Counted from the first letter of the stretch, positions 20,694 through 31,737 are shown. The stretch is 64,000 nt of DNA from Ochotona curzoniae (GCF_017591425.1 NW_024464918.1:22038001-22102000), one strand, 5' to 3'. The notes: generated from the letters alone by a model not told the origin. Translations and numbers: made by a program.

Positions 20694-22260
20694 TTTTTTT
20701 TAACCTTTAAAAGTTATTTTAATTTTTTAGATGATGTGGGAATTATTGAGGGTTAGGGAAAAGTGGGTGTGATCACTATTTTCTATTTTTTCTTCCTGTT
20801 TTTTGGGGGAGGAGGGACACAAGGGGAGAAGCCATACCCAACCTCCCAACTACCCCAGTACGTGTAGAACTGCCACCCAATATAAACCTAGGGTCCTGAT
20901 GTGGTTGCACGCTCTGAGGTGAGGAGTCTGTGATTCTGCCCAGGTGGTTTCCATAGTTCTGAAATGATGTCAGTCTCACTAATCCAAGGATGAGGGAATC
21001 CTTTTTTTTTTTTTTTTTTAATTCTTTATTTTATGACACAGTTTAACAGGCATTGGACCCTTTTAATGTCTATTGGGTGACATAGTTGATCATTGAGTTT
21101 CTGTTCACCCAGATATTTGCTGGCATTGTTTGGCTAGAAGTTGTCCAATTTGTTCAGCTCTCCTGCTATGGTACCCTCTACAGGCCCCAGTTGGCTGCTG
21201 TATCCTCTATGCGCATCTAGGCAAGCTGTCCACTACATCTTTTCTATTAAGTAGGACCAGTTCTTGCAAGGTCCCAGGATAGGCAACCCTGACCCTACTG
21301 AACTTGTCACTCCCAGGGCTCATGGGCTGGGCACTCACTGCACAGACAGGCCCAAAGACCTGGGCCAGAGACCCAGATCATGCTGAACCTCCTACCCCCA
21401 GGCTTCATGGACCTGGCACCTACTGTGCATGCGGGCCCAAGGGCCTGGCCTAGGCAACCCTGGTCCCTCTGGACACCTGCCCCCAGAGCTCATGGACCAG
21501 GCATCCACCATACAGGTGGGCCGCTCCAGATCACCTACCCCTGGGGCTCACAAACCTGGCACCCACTGTGTGTTGGGGGGGAGGCGAGCGGGGAACAAAG
21601 ACCTGGGCCAGGCAATCTGGCCCCGCTGGAACCCCCCACACCCAGGAGCTCACAGACCTGGCACCTACTGTAAGGGTCCCAGAACCCACTAGACTCCCTG
21701 CCCATGGGACCCACAAACCCAGGACTTGAGCCAGGGGGCCTGGGCCCAGTTGGACACCCCACACCCGGGGTTCACCCACCTGGCACCCATTGCCCCATGA
21801 TTGGCCTGGCTCACCTCACTTTGGCATCTACCAGCAGGTGCTACAGCTTGGTTCGGTCCAACCTACCCCCAGTTCTGGCTTCTACACCCTGTCCTGGTTC
21901 TCTGCCAGTGGATGTTATGAACTGGCACAAACTAGCCCACTCCAGGACCTGACTCACATGTATGCTGGAGGGTCCTGTAACCTGGCCTGATTTGGGCTGC
22001 TCCTTGCCTTGTTTTTTGTCCTCACCTGCAGATACTGCATCCTGACAAAGGAGTACTCCTATCTCCTCTATCAGGTCTCCTCCCAGTGGCAGATGTTGCA
22101 CACACCAATGGGTCCTTGGTTCAGGTTGGCTTTGTCCACCTGCCAAGCTTATTTCTACTTTAGCATCTTTTACTGAATGTTCATTAGGCCTGTCCTTCAA
22201 AGTCCCTCCTGTAGATTTGTGAGTGCATAAAATATTTATATTTAGCTGCACATCAACTTA
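20694..22260 (-). mobile_element. Tandem-unit retroposon, copy B (longest, SVA-like layout)
   Basis: Minus-strand copy. The A-rich 3' end (T-rich on +) is at about 20694-20720. The unique 3' module runs to about 21000 (gtgggtgtgatcacta, gaagccatacccaacctccc, gcccaggtggtttccatagt, gatgagggaatcc). An extra A18 run with aataaag-type signal lies at 21002-21055. A second unique part (tgtctattgggtgacatagt) runs to about 21280. About five to six ~85-bp GC-rich units occupy roughly 21.3-21.8 kb. A 5' unique part extends to at most 22.26 kb. Repeating landmarks within the units are acctggcacccactgt and cccaggggctcac. Open frames here come from the repeats. The 5' edge is uncertain and no target-site duplication was found. 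Confidence 0.65.
21340..21790 (-). repeat. GC-rich tandem repeat domain, about 85-bp units
   Basis: Successive units each carry a ctgggccaggcaa-type block, a cacccccagggctcac-type block and an acctggcacccactgt-type block. They are diverged from one another and of uneven length. The composition contrasts with the AT-rich surroundings. Confidence 0.75.
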
Positions 22261-22273
22261 ATATTTTTCCAGT

Positions 22274-22284
22274 GATATATTCTT
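22274..22284 (+). repeat. Target-site duplication, left copy (1 mismatch)
   Basis: gatatattctt, paired with gatacattctt at 22611-22621. Confidence 0.65.
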
Positions 22285-22610
22285 TTTTAAATTGTTTTTA
22301 TTTTTGATGACTTTTACATAGTTGATTACAAAGCAAAGAGTCAAGGGCTATAGGAAGGTAGATGACATCATTATTTCCATTCTCTGTTTTTCCTTCCTGC
22401 ATCTGGGGAAAGGAGGGAGATAAGGGGAGAAGCCACACCCAGCATCTCAATCTCCTCTATAACCTGGGATGGAGGACAACTACCTGATGCCATTCCAAGG
22501 TCCCCAATGTCAGGCAAGCTCTGAGGGTCCTGCTCAAGAGGTTTTGATTATTCAACAGTTCTGAATTACTGCCAATCTTGCCACTCCAAGCACGATGAAA
22601 TCTCTCCAGA
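22285..22610 (-). mobile_element. Tandem-unit retroposon, copy C (3' module only)
   Basis: A 326-bp minus-strand, 5'-truncated copy. T-rich end ttttaaattgtttttatttt, then gatgacatcattatttccat, aaggggagaagccacaccca, gtcaggcaagctctgagggt and ttcaacagttctgaattact, matching the 3' module of copies A, B and D though more diverged. An 11-bp imperfect target-site duplication bounds it, and it lies just beyond copy B. Confidence 0.65.
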
Positions 22611-22621
22611 GATACATTCTT
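22611..22621 (+). repeat. Target-site duplication, right copy
   Basis: gatacattctt, matching 22274-22284 with one mismatch. Confidence 0.65.
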
Positions 22622-23124
22622 ATATAATCAAATGTAAAACAGATTCTCCCAACACTTCCTTGCATCATCATGTCCATTTTCTATTATATGTTTATCTTCT
22701 GTAGTACACTTACTATCTAATGTCCAGTTTTCCCAACCTATTTACTTCTTTACTATTTTATTTTCTAGCTAGAATATACACTCCATATGGGAAGGTCCGA
22801 GAATACCAAATACTATGTTTTCTTTCTCAATTTTACTTTTTAAAATGTATTTTATTATTATTATTATTGCCATTATTATTGTGTCAGTCTTGAGAATTTC
22901 ACTTAGTTTCCTTTTACTAGAGCAAATGCAAAAACAATTCCTAATGTAAATGCTATAAATAACATCTATATTCATTTTTGTCATTTGGCATACTGATGAT
23001 TTTGATTTTTACTTAGATCTTATCATATCACATCCCAATATCTTTTCATAAACATTAACAATCAAAACTTAAAATAAGAATCTGTGCCAATTTCTTAAAT
23101 ACTTAACATTTATGATGACTACTT
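22622..23124. other. AT-rich non-coding interval
   Basis: No gene; a short (ATT)n tract lies near 22.85-22.87 kb. Confidence 0.5.
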
Positions 23125-23127
23125 TCA

Positions 23128-23312
23128 TGAATAACAGCTATCATTTGTTTTCTGATTATTCTATGCTGGGCATTATAAAAAGTATTTTTATGTTAACCAG
23201 TCAACATAGGAACCCATTTTATAGGTGAGAACAGCATAGAAGAGAGACAAAATAATTTGAGATTTTACAACTTGCTGTTGTTAACACTGGGATTCAATTC
23301 CATTCATATAGA
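23128..23312 (-). mobile_element. MIR fragment, antisense
   Basis: aacagctatcatttgttttc, attctatgctgggcattata, aacccattttataggtgaga, then tgttaacactgggattcaat. This is the antisense-to-core order of MIR. Confidence 0.7.
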
Positions 23313-24297
23313 TCCATATCCATTTTCTTCTATGCCATATTTCTCTGCTTTAATTATTATTTCTCATGATACGATTCCAAGGACACAGGAATTCCGCCCT
23401 GCACCCCTTCTCCCCACCTAAAACTGTTTTCCCCTATATTATTACGATAGGATAATCCTTCATCAACTGTCACTAATTCCAACATTCTGCTACTTAAATT
23501 TGTCATGACATTGTAGGTATAGACAATGGTAGAAAGCTCAGTGCCCTATTGTCAAGATATATTTAACCGTTTCATTGGGAGTCCAACTTTTATTAAGAAG
23601 CAGAGTTGCATGTTGTAGTATATGTTCACTTCCAGTATGCTAATCTCCATTATACAGTTCCTCTAGAAAAACATATGTACGTACATTTTTATATATTAAT
23701 CTTGTATATGAAAGTTACCTTATATCAGAGAGAACACATGATAATTGTCCTCTTAGAACTGGCTTATTTCATTAAGCATAATGATCTCTAGTTAGAACCG
23801 TTTGGTTGCAAATGCTAAAATTTCATTCTTTGTAATGGATGAGTAGTATTCCATGGAGTAGTTGTACCATGATTTCTGTATCTGTTCCTCTTTTGATGGG
23901 TGACTAGGTTGTTTCCATCTCTTTGCTAGTGAATTGTGCTACTGTAAAAACAGGATAACTGGTTGCTTTCTCGTATGCAGATTTCACATCCTATTACCAA
24001 GAGTGGGATAGCTGGGTCATATGGTTTATCAACTTTCACTAGTCTTAGCATTCTCCATACAGACTTCCATAGTGACTGCACCAGGCTACACATTCACCAA
24101 CAGTGGGTAGGGTACCTTTCTTCCCACATCCACACCAGCATGTGTTGTTAGATTTTCAAATGTAGGCCAACTTCACTGGACTTAGATGGATTTTATTTGT
24201 ATTTATTTGGCTTTTGTTTGTATTGCTCTGATAGCTGGGGAGCCTGAGCATGGTTTTTCATGTCTATAAGCCATTTGGATTTTTTTTTAATCTCTGA

Positions 24298-24452
24298 GCA
24301 TTTTTCATCCAAACTGCATTCTGCCACTTACTCTCAAATTTCTCAAACTTTATTGAAGAAATTTCCTCATACAAGAAAGAAAACCCAAAGAATGGGAGAA
24401 AATCTTTGCAAATCACACAACAGATAGGGACTAATATCCAGGATTTACAAAG
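24298..24452 (+). repeat. Left arm of a perfect 155-bp inverted repeat
   Basis: Sense-oriented L1 ORF2 sequence inserted within an otherwise antisense L1. It is the exact reverse complement, base for base, of 24514-24668. Spacer 24453-24513 (61 nt). Confidence 0.97.
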
Positions 24453-24513
24453 AGCATGGTTTTTCATTTTTTCACAGGGTTTTTTGTTTTGCTGTCATCA
24501 AGTTTCTGAAGTT

Positions 24514-24668
24514 CTTTGTAAATCCTGGATATTAGTCCCTATCTGTTGTGTGATTTGCAAAGATTTTCTCCCATTCTTTGGGTTTTCTTTCTTGTATGAG
24601 GAAATTTCTTCAATAAAGTTTGAGAAATTTGAGAGTAAGTGGCAGAATGCAGTTTGGATGAAAAATGC
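24514..24668 (-). repeat. Right arm of a perfect 155-bp inverted repeat
   Basis: Reverse complement of 24298-24452, in the orientation expected for the host antisense L1. Confidence 0.97.
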
Positions 24669-24984
24669 ATACTCTCAGCCATCTAACTACTTACTTGTTT
24701 CAATGAGATTCAGTACCACACTGAAGATCATTAAATGCTTTATGACTGTGAAAATTTATAGAATACAGGTTCTCATCCCATTTTTTTGTCATTCTCATTG
24801 AACTGGCCCATTCTATTCACTATTGCAAATTATCCTCTTCATAGAATGGTTTAAAAATCCCAGTACCACTCATCATTCACTGTTTATACCCACCTTTGTC
24901 CCAGAAAATGTGAACAAACGAGACTGGCACAGGAAAGGAACTTTAGAGGCACAGGATGACAGACTGCTGAGGAGAAACAATAGT

Positions 24985-25165
24985 ACTAATGGCTACTCTG
25001 GTTGAGCACTACCTGTGTTCCAGGAACTCTGAGCATTTTGCATGCTTTGTCTCCTTCGGTTTTCATAACAGTCATATGAGGTAACTATCATTATCAACAT
25101 TTCCAGGCTGGGACTTGGAGATAAATCACAGTGAATTGAGGAACCTTACCCACGTTTTTGCAGAT
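24985..25165 (-). mobile_element. MIR fragment, antisense
   Basis: gttgagcactacctgtgttc, caggaactctgagcattttg, ataacagtcatatgaggtaa, then gaggaaccttacccacg follow the antisense MIR order. Confidence 0.65.
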
Positions 25166-27430
25166 AGAAATAAAGCACCAATATTTCAATATGACTTCCT
25201 GACCTCACAGACTACTCTTAAACACTACATGTACAGATTGCCAAACAAAGCAGGCAAGAGTTTTGCATATAAGTTTCATTTTAAGCCCATTTACCAATGG
25301 CTTTTTAAAATTATAATATTGGCCATTCAACTTTGTAAGTCACACAGGAGGAATGTTGGACGTAGGAGGGCTTAGAAGTCAGTGAGGGCATCCCAAGTTG
25401 GAACACTGTTTCTGACCTTACATAACAGGTGCATAAAATGTTCCCCAACCAGACATACCACATTAATGCTCTCACTGGATTACACACTCAAGGTTATCGT
25501 TCCCAATATTGTTATGGTATCATGGCAACTGGTTCAAGTAGAATTCCTGCATTTTAACTCTTGAGAAACAGTAGAAAGAGTTTTTCTCTCTTAGAACTTA
25601 AAACTTCTTTAGAGTTCAGATAGCCAAGTTGTTTTCACTGAGTGCATTAACTCCTTCTGGCATTACAATAATAGGCAGCAAGTTCAATAAAAATTAGAGA
25701 CTTTGTGCAGAGTGATAAAAACCAGATGTAAAAAGATAACATGATACAGAATGTCCTTTAGATAAAGCTCCAGACAGATGAGAGAAATCTATAGTTATAG
25801 AAATTCTAACAACAGTAACCTAATACACATCCTATAACCAAGTCTACTCCTGATTATATTCCCAGCACAAATGGATTATCACTAAAAGACAGGTACTAGA
25901 CTGCCCAATATTTGAAACACCCCAAATCAGAATTCAAGTTTATCTCATAAGTTCAGAGAGGGGTAGTTCTTGGGAAATGAAGGGACTGGAGGAAGCATGA
26001 AAAAAATCTGATTAAACAATAACACTTAGTTTTTGAAACATAGTTTGAAATCTGTGCTCTGCAAATTTATGTGTATTACAATTCAATTAAAAACTTTTAC
26101 AAATAATAAATTAGGACAGATTATTACTTGAGGGTGGAAGACAGAATAAGGACTTGAGGTAAGAGACCTAGAAGGATAACTTCTATGGTAGATGAGCAAA
26201 TTACAATTCTAAATCTTCTTTCAGTTCATAATACTTTTAAAGTATATATGAAATAACATGAAAATTCAGAAATACAAAACATTTTCAACAAATAAGATGC
26301 AGAGTAAACTGACAAAATAAAATAGATCAGGTAAAAGAAATAGTGTAGTTTATGGGAATTTGATAAAATGTTTAAACTCCTAAACTCAAAACACATTCCT
26401 CCAAGTTCATTAATTATTACTGAAAGCTTCTGATGGGTCTTTCTCTAATGTACAGGTCTAGAAAACACAATTATTATAGGGTTATCACAAGACATTAAAT
26501 TGTCCAAATTTCTGTCTGTAAGCTTAGTATAAACCATCCTAGCCCCCCTAAAAAATAGCATGAAATTTTGACATGGTCACAGTAACATATAATTGGAACA
26601 AATAAAGTATTCACTATATTGTGCTTTAATGCTCTGAACAGAACACATCTATATGCTGTGTTCAGTGGTTGATTCCATGTTCTTATAGTGTGATTAATGA
26701 AATAATGCAAGACTGAAAGAAGTTGACTAGAACAAAAGAGTCTGCAAAATGTCTTGCCAGACCTTAGGAAACAACAGACGATGAGGTTGTAACCACAGGA
26801 GATTACCTGGAAATACTAAAAGGTTGCTTTTGCAAAGAGATGCTGATTTCCTTGATCTGTTTAGCTGCAGAATATAGACTAAGATCCATGGATACAAGTT
26901 ACATAGAAACCAATTTCAGCTCTGAACAAAGAAACCAATAATTTAATATGGTCTAACCTGCCTCAGTGGATAATGCAGTGCCTACTTCTGTAAAAATATT
27001 AGAGATGGAATTCAGATATACATGAAAAACAAATTAATAATGCTTAAAATCCTTTTATCTAGGATTTTTATTTCTATAATAGGATGATGGAATTCTTGTT
27101 GCTTAGATTAAATTTTAAAAGACATGATTTCTCACACTGTCCAACTCTCTCTACTAGAAGAAACAATTTTGAACAGTTATTTTTACCTTTATTATTAGCA
27201 AACTGGAAAAAATGCAGCTTTTCACATTTATTGAAGTGATAACTAAGATGTACCAATAGAAGCATTTTGAAAACGAACGTATGTGCACTTGTTATTGCTC
27301 ATATTACTTGAGAAGTTTTACTTGCATGGGGAGAAGACAGAAGAGCTATAAAACAATTATATGTATGAATTTATCAAAATATCTTAAAAGAAACATGATT
27401 CAGATGGAATGTAGGTGGAAGTATCTTAAG
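25166..27430. other. AT-rich non-coding interval, no gene seen
   Basis: About 2.3 kb, the longest stretch in which I recognise no element. Base composition is AT-rich with no long open frame. Confidence 0.5.
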
Positions 27431-27442
27431 ATGTTGTCTGAA
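27431..27442 (+). repeat. Target-site duplication, left copy
   Basis: atgttgtctgaa, exact match at 27788-27799. Confidence 0.9.
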
Positions 27443-27787
27443 CAGGGCCTACCTCAGTAGCCTAGATGCTAAATCCTTGCCTTGAGTCCGCTGGGATCCC
27501 ATATGGGTGCCAGTTCATGATCTGGCTGCTCTACTTCCCATCAGCTCCCTCCCTGTAACTTGGAAAAGCAGTAGAGGACAGCCCAAAGCCTTGGGACACT
27601 GTGTCTGTGTGGGAGATCCAGAAAGGGCTCCTGGCTCCTGGCTTTGGATCAGCTCAGTTTTGGCCCTTGCATCCCTTGGGCAGTGAACCAGCAGATGGAA
27701 GATCTTTCTGTCTCTCCTTCTCTCTGTATATCTGCCTTTCCAATAAAAAAGAAATCTTTAACAATAACAGCAACAACAACAACAAAA
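27443..27787 (+). mobile_element. CSINE, sense, pika-type, with (AAC)n tail
   Basis: Starts cagggcctacctcagtagcc and runs through gctgggatcccatatgggtg, aaaagcagtagaggacagcc, tttggatcagctcag and ggaagatctttctgtctctc to aataaaaaagaaatcttt. The tail has turned into an AAC-rich microsatellite (about 27765-27787). A perfect 12-bp target-site duplication bounds it. Confidence 0.95.
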
Positions 27788-27799
27788 ATGTTGTCTGAA
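27788..27799 (+). repeat. Target-site duplication, right copy
   Basis: atgttgtctgaa. Confidence 0.9.
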
Positions 27800-29470
27800 G
27801 GAGGAGAAAAATAACCAGCCACGGTGGGAGGGACACTCACTGAGGCATCACTGAAGGGTTCAGGAGGTTTTTGGGACTCTGAGAACTTCTGGGTCTACCT
27901 TAGAGATACACAGCCAACTTGACCAAACATAGCGGGAGAATCATTTAAACAATTGGGATCAGAACTTTTAATGAGTACAGAATTAATGAGCACAAAGTTA
28001 TAAAAGTTCCATCTGTGAGCTAATATTTTACAGAAAACATTATTAACCAGTAATGACTAAGATTTCTCAGCAATTGAGAATTAAGCTCTACATGCCATTT
28101 GGCTTATCACTATCCAGAGGAAAAAAAAATATTCTAAAAATATACATGCACAAATTTTGCTCCTGAATTTAAAAATTATATATAATGTAACTTTTGGTGA
28201 AATATGTGTGATATACAGTTACATCCTCTAGCTTTTTGCTTGTTAGCACTATTAAAACATCCTGAAATTGTTTTTCCTATAGCTTTTCATGGTTGAATTT
28301 TACTTTAGTAAACTGTCCAGGCAGCCACACCCTAGTCTCGTCATCATACAGAATTCCTCCACCCCCAAGATGCAAAACTGAAAATCTCCCTTCTGATGAT
28401 ATCATTTCCATCTTTCCCACTCCATCACTCCTACTCAACTGATTCCTCTTATTAATCATACTCAACACTTCCTTCTTCCCTTTCCTATTAAAAGCTAAAT
28501 GTTACCTTTAAGTTTTACTGTTTATTTCAAAAATTCTATGCTCCGCCATAATAGGTATTGCATTACCTACAGCACAATGAGATACTGAACTTAGACAACA
28601 TCTCCTTGCAAAATTCCAACCCTGCTCAATGAAGATCAATGAAGGTCACATGCAATCCTCGCTTATATTTAGGTAAAATTTCGCTGGTTTCAGACATGCC
28701 TAATCTGAATTCCAATTCTTCCCTTCCTCTGTGACACAAGGCCATTTATTTGTCTTTTCTTGGCCTTAGTTATATATATGTGTGTGTGTGAATATATATA
28801 TGTAAATATATATATGCACATGTATATTCACAGACATATATACACATATACATACATATTGAAGTTCTAGATGTAGTTTATACATCTCAATTACATATCT
28901 GTCATATATATAAATATAATCTTAGTTCTATATTATAAACAAATTGCTCTGTCCCTAGTCAGAGAATACTACCTGACCACAAAAAATTCAAATGTAAAAT
29001 AAAAATCTATTGAGTTAAGTTAGCATTAACTCTCTAAATTTCATGACTAAGGCCATTAATTTCATAGGGTTTTTTTTTATTTAAAGCAGATCCACAATTT
29101 CAGCCAACTTTCCTTTCCCACTTGATTCAAGAAATGACTACAATTTTCTAGAAATAATCTTCCACTTATCTGTTTCCACCTTCTCCCACACCTCCAAGGT
29201 ATTTCCTTATCAAATTTCATTATGCTATTCTCAACACATCAGTATGTTTTTTGTTTAACCCACAAACATGTTTTATCTCTCATCACTTACCTCATTTCCT
29301 CCATCTTTCATCTTGCCAAGTCCCTTTAAAAGAAGTTTCTACCTTATGATTTTTGCTTCCTTACCTACTATTCATTCATTTTTTTCTTCATAATAAATCT
29401 CATTTAGCTTTTCTTCCACGATTCGATTGAAGGAATATTGAGCATAGCCATTTAAAAATAAATTATCTTC
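27800..29470. other. Non-coding interval with AT microsatellite and pyrimidine-rich stretches
   Basis: No gene. A short MIR-like phrase (cctctgtgacacaaggccat) occurs at about 28.73 kb. Pyrimidine-rich sequence at 28.3-28.5 and 29.1-29.4 kb looks like decayed old LINE but I cannot assign it. Confidence 0.4.
28772..28860. repeat. (TATATG/TATACA)n microsatellite
   Basis: Alternating pyrimidine-purine tract of TATATG, TGTGTG and TATACA steps. Confidence 0.85.
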
Positions 29471-29802
29471 GGGCCCAGCATGGTAGCCTAGTGACTAGGG
29501 TCCTTGCCTTGCACAAGCCAGAATCCCATGTGGGAACCAGTTCTAATCCTGGCTGGTCCGCTTCCCATCCAGCTCCCTGCCTGTGGCCTGGGAAAGTAAT
29601 CGAGGATGGCCCAAAGACTTGGGACCTTGCACTGACATGGGGAACCTGGAAGAGGCTCCAGGCTGCTAGCTTTGGATCAGCTCGGCTCTGGCCATTGTGG
29701 CTACTTGGGGGGGTGAATCAAGAGACGGATCTGTCTCTGTCTCTCCTCCTCTCTGTATTCCTGACTTTCCAATAAAAACAAATAAATCTTTAAAAAAAAA
29801 AC
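29471..29802 (+). mobile_element. CSINE, sense, young pika-type
   Basis: Full length from gggcccagcatggtagccta through agctccctgcctgtggcctg, tcgaggatggcccaaagact, ggatcagctcggctctggcc and ctctgtctctgtctctcctc to aataaaaacaaataaatctt and an A10 tail. Confidence 0.94.
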
Positions 29803-30015
29803 CCAAATAGATCATTTTTCAGCCATAATCTCTCATCCACCTTGAAAATCACTGTTTATTTCAACTGAACTCTCTTCCTTTTATTTCATACAAAACATGA
29901 TTTCTTAATCTTATTTTTGAAAACCTCCTATTCTTTTTTGGCTACCTTTTCAGTCTGTTATACTTGGTGATTTAATTTCTCACTAATTAAGCTTCAGCTA
30001 TGCAACTAAAACCTT

Positions 30016-30262
30016 GAAAAATTTTATTTATTTGAAGGGCAGGGTTATAGATGGAGACAGAAAGAGACAGAAAAGAGGTCTTCCAGAACAGCTTCTTCTG
30101 GATTTCTCATCTGGGTGCAGGTATCCAGGTACTTGACCCATCTTCCACTGCATTCCCAGGAACATTAGCAGGGATCTGGATCGTAAGCGGAGCAGTCTGT
30201 GCCCACCTGACATGCCAGCACCACAGGCAGGAGTTTTACCTACTATCCTGCCATGCTGGCCC
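30016..30262 (-). mobile_element. Old CSINE, antisense
   Basis: aattttatttatttgaaggg tail, gagacagaaagagacagaaa, catctgggtgcaggtatcca, agcagggatctggatcgtaa, gcggagcagtctgtgcccac. The older (ggagcagc) subfamily. Confidence 0.75.
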
Positions 30263-30589
30263 TTACCCCAAGTCCCTCTTCCCCATATTAACCTCCCTCT
30301 TCACTCAAACTTCTCTATGCCAGTGATCATGACATATTCCAAATCAAACACTATTCCTCCTCACACCAGGCCTCCTTCTCCCCTATGTTCTCCTATGCTC
30401 AGAGCTTTTTCAACCCCAACTAGAATTTTAAAAGTCACTCTTAACATCTTTTTTTTTCAGCCACATACAGATGGTAGCAACTTCTTATCAATCCTGTCCA
30501 TAAGATCCCAAGCCAATACCTGTGTTGTTATCGTTGCTATTGCTCACCTGCTTGCTGACTTGCTTTTATTCTTTTAAAATATAGAATTC

Positions 30590-30960
30590 TTGAATTTCTT
30601 TACACAAATCTGACCTCCACCTCCAATTCATCCTGCTACAATTAAGGACATTACCATTCTCCAAATGGATCAGCACAAAACTGAATTGTCTTGATTTTCC
30701 ATTTCCCTCAACTATTCACTCAATCCACCAAGTTTATTGAAGATCCACCTCTAGTCTAAGTGAATTGAGGCAGCATTTCCCTTACCTATCCTGTAATGCT
30801 CAGAATAGGCTACCACAGTGTCTCATCTGAGTTTTGGAATCCTGACTATCCTAATTTTACTCCTAACACCTACCTCCCTTTCAATTTGTTTTGTATAAAT
30901 AGTCATTACTTCAAACAGGGAGCATGTTTAAATAGACATTTTAGAAACATCACCATAATC
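30590..30960 (+). mobile_element. Probable L2 fragment, sense
   Basis: Pyrimidine-rich series resembling L2 ORF2-3' sequence: ctccacctccaattcatcct, ctcaatccaccaagtttatt, cctaacacctacctcccttt. Diverged; collinear with the L2 piece at 31.15 kb. Confidence 0.35.
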
Positions 30961-30984
30961 ATTATAAAATAACAAAAGACGTGA

Positions 30985-31112
30985 TATGTCCAATATGCCA
31001 GAGTTGTTCTAGTGTTGTACACATTTTGACTTATTTTATCATTACAATATGCCAATAAGACCTGAGGCTCAGAAAATTGTAGGTTGCTAATGGTTAATGA
31101 CCTAAATGAAAT
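30985..31112 (-). mobile_element. MIR fragment, antisense
   Basis: gttgttctagtgttgtacac, attttatcattacaatatgc, acctgaggctcagaaaattg match the antisense MIR order. Confidence 0.55.
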
Positions 31113-31149
31113 CAGCTCATATTTCTTCTTAGTAACAATTTAAACTATT

Positions 31150-31368
31150 CACCATTATAAATGATTCCCCATTATATTTACAGTTAAACATAAATTACTG
31201 TGGCCTACAATGCCCTAACTCATCCTTGCCTAACTCTTCAACTTCATTATGCACTGCTCTCACTTACACTAATTTGGTTCTGATTGAACTTTCTTTCTGT
31301 TTCTAACACATACAAAACTCTTAACTCAGACATATTGCTCCCACTAGTTCCTGTGACTGGAAATCTCT
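31150..31368 (+). mobile_element. L2 fragment, sense
   Basis: gtggcctacaatgccctaac, tcatccttgcctaactcttc, aacttcattatgcactgctc, ttctgtttctaacacataca correspond to L2 landmarks (gcctacctctccaacctcatc...). Confidence 0.5.
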
Positions 31369-31369
31369 A

Positions 31370-31636
31370 CTATGGCTATGATGCAGTGGGTTAAGATGCT
31401 GCCTGTGATGCTAGCATCCCATACAAACACCAGTACAAGCTTTGGCTACTCCAGTTCTGACCCAGTTTCCTGCTAATGTGCCTGGTAAAGCAGCATACGA
31501 TGCCTTTATGTATACAGAGGTATGGGCCTCTGTATATATGTGGGACACCCAGATGAAGCTATTGGATTCCGGTTTTGGCTCACACAGCCTTGGATATTGC
31601 AGTTATTTGGGAAATGAGGCAGTAGATGCAAGATAC

Positions 31637-31684
<48 letters not shown>

Positions 31685-31737
31685 TGTCTGTCTGTCTCTG
31701 CAATTTTGCTTTTCAAATAAAATAAATCTTTAAATGA
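31370..31737 (+). mobile_element. Old CSINE, sense, expanded by an internal (TG)23
   Basis: Head tactatggctatgatgcagt, then catcccatacaaacaccagt, ctgctaatgtgcctggtaaa, gacacccagatgaagctatt, tttgggaaatgaggcagtag. The pyrimidine tract near the 3' end carries a 46-nt TG run before ttcaaataaaataaatcttt. Confidence 0.85.
31638..31683. repeat. (TG)23 microsatellite
   Basis: 46 nt of uninterrupted TG within a CSINE; likely polymorphic. Confidence 0.97.

Larger units (their letters stand above)
23354..24800 (-). mobile_element. Lagomorph L1, 3' part, antisense
   Basis: Antisense L1. The 3' UTR comes first on the + strand (tcatgatacgattccaagg onward; the same 3' end recurs at 60.37 kb), then the ORF2 C-terminal region. 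Landmarks common to mammalian L1 ORF2 antisense are ggatgagtagtattccatgg, gatgggtgactaggttgttt, gggatagctgggtcatatgg, tcttcccacatccacaccag and ttgcaaagattttctcccat. Frames are interrupted and the element is inactive. A perfect 155-bp inverted duplication disrupts collinearity at 24298-24668. The right edge (toward L1 5') is uncertain. Confidence 0.85.

Noticed and set aside
21380..22251. Several overlapping open frames of 66-136 codons on both strands
   Set aside because: All fall on the tandem-unit retroposon copy B and are not consistent between copies.
24264..24801. Two open frames on opposite strands sharing one long peptide segment
   Set aside because: Not a gene pair. The sharing is produced by the perfect inverted repeat in the L1; the DNA structure is reported instead.
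30212..30577. 121-codon open frame
   Set aside because: Begins in an old CSINE and runs through pyrimidine-rich sequence; no recognisable protein.
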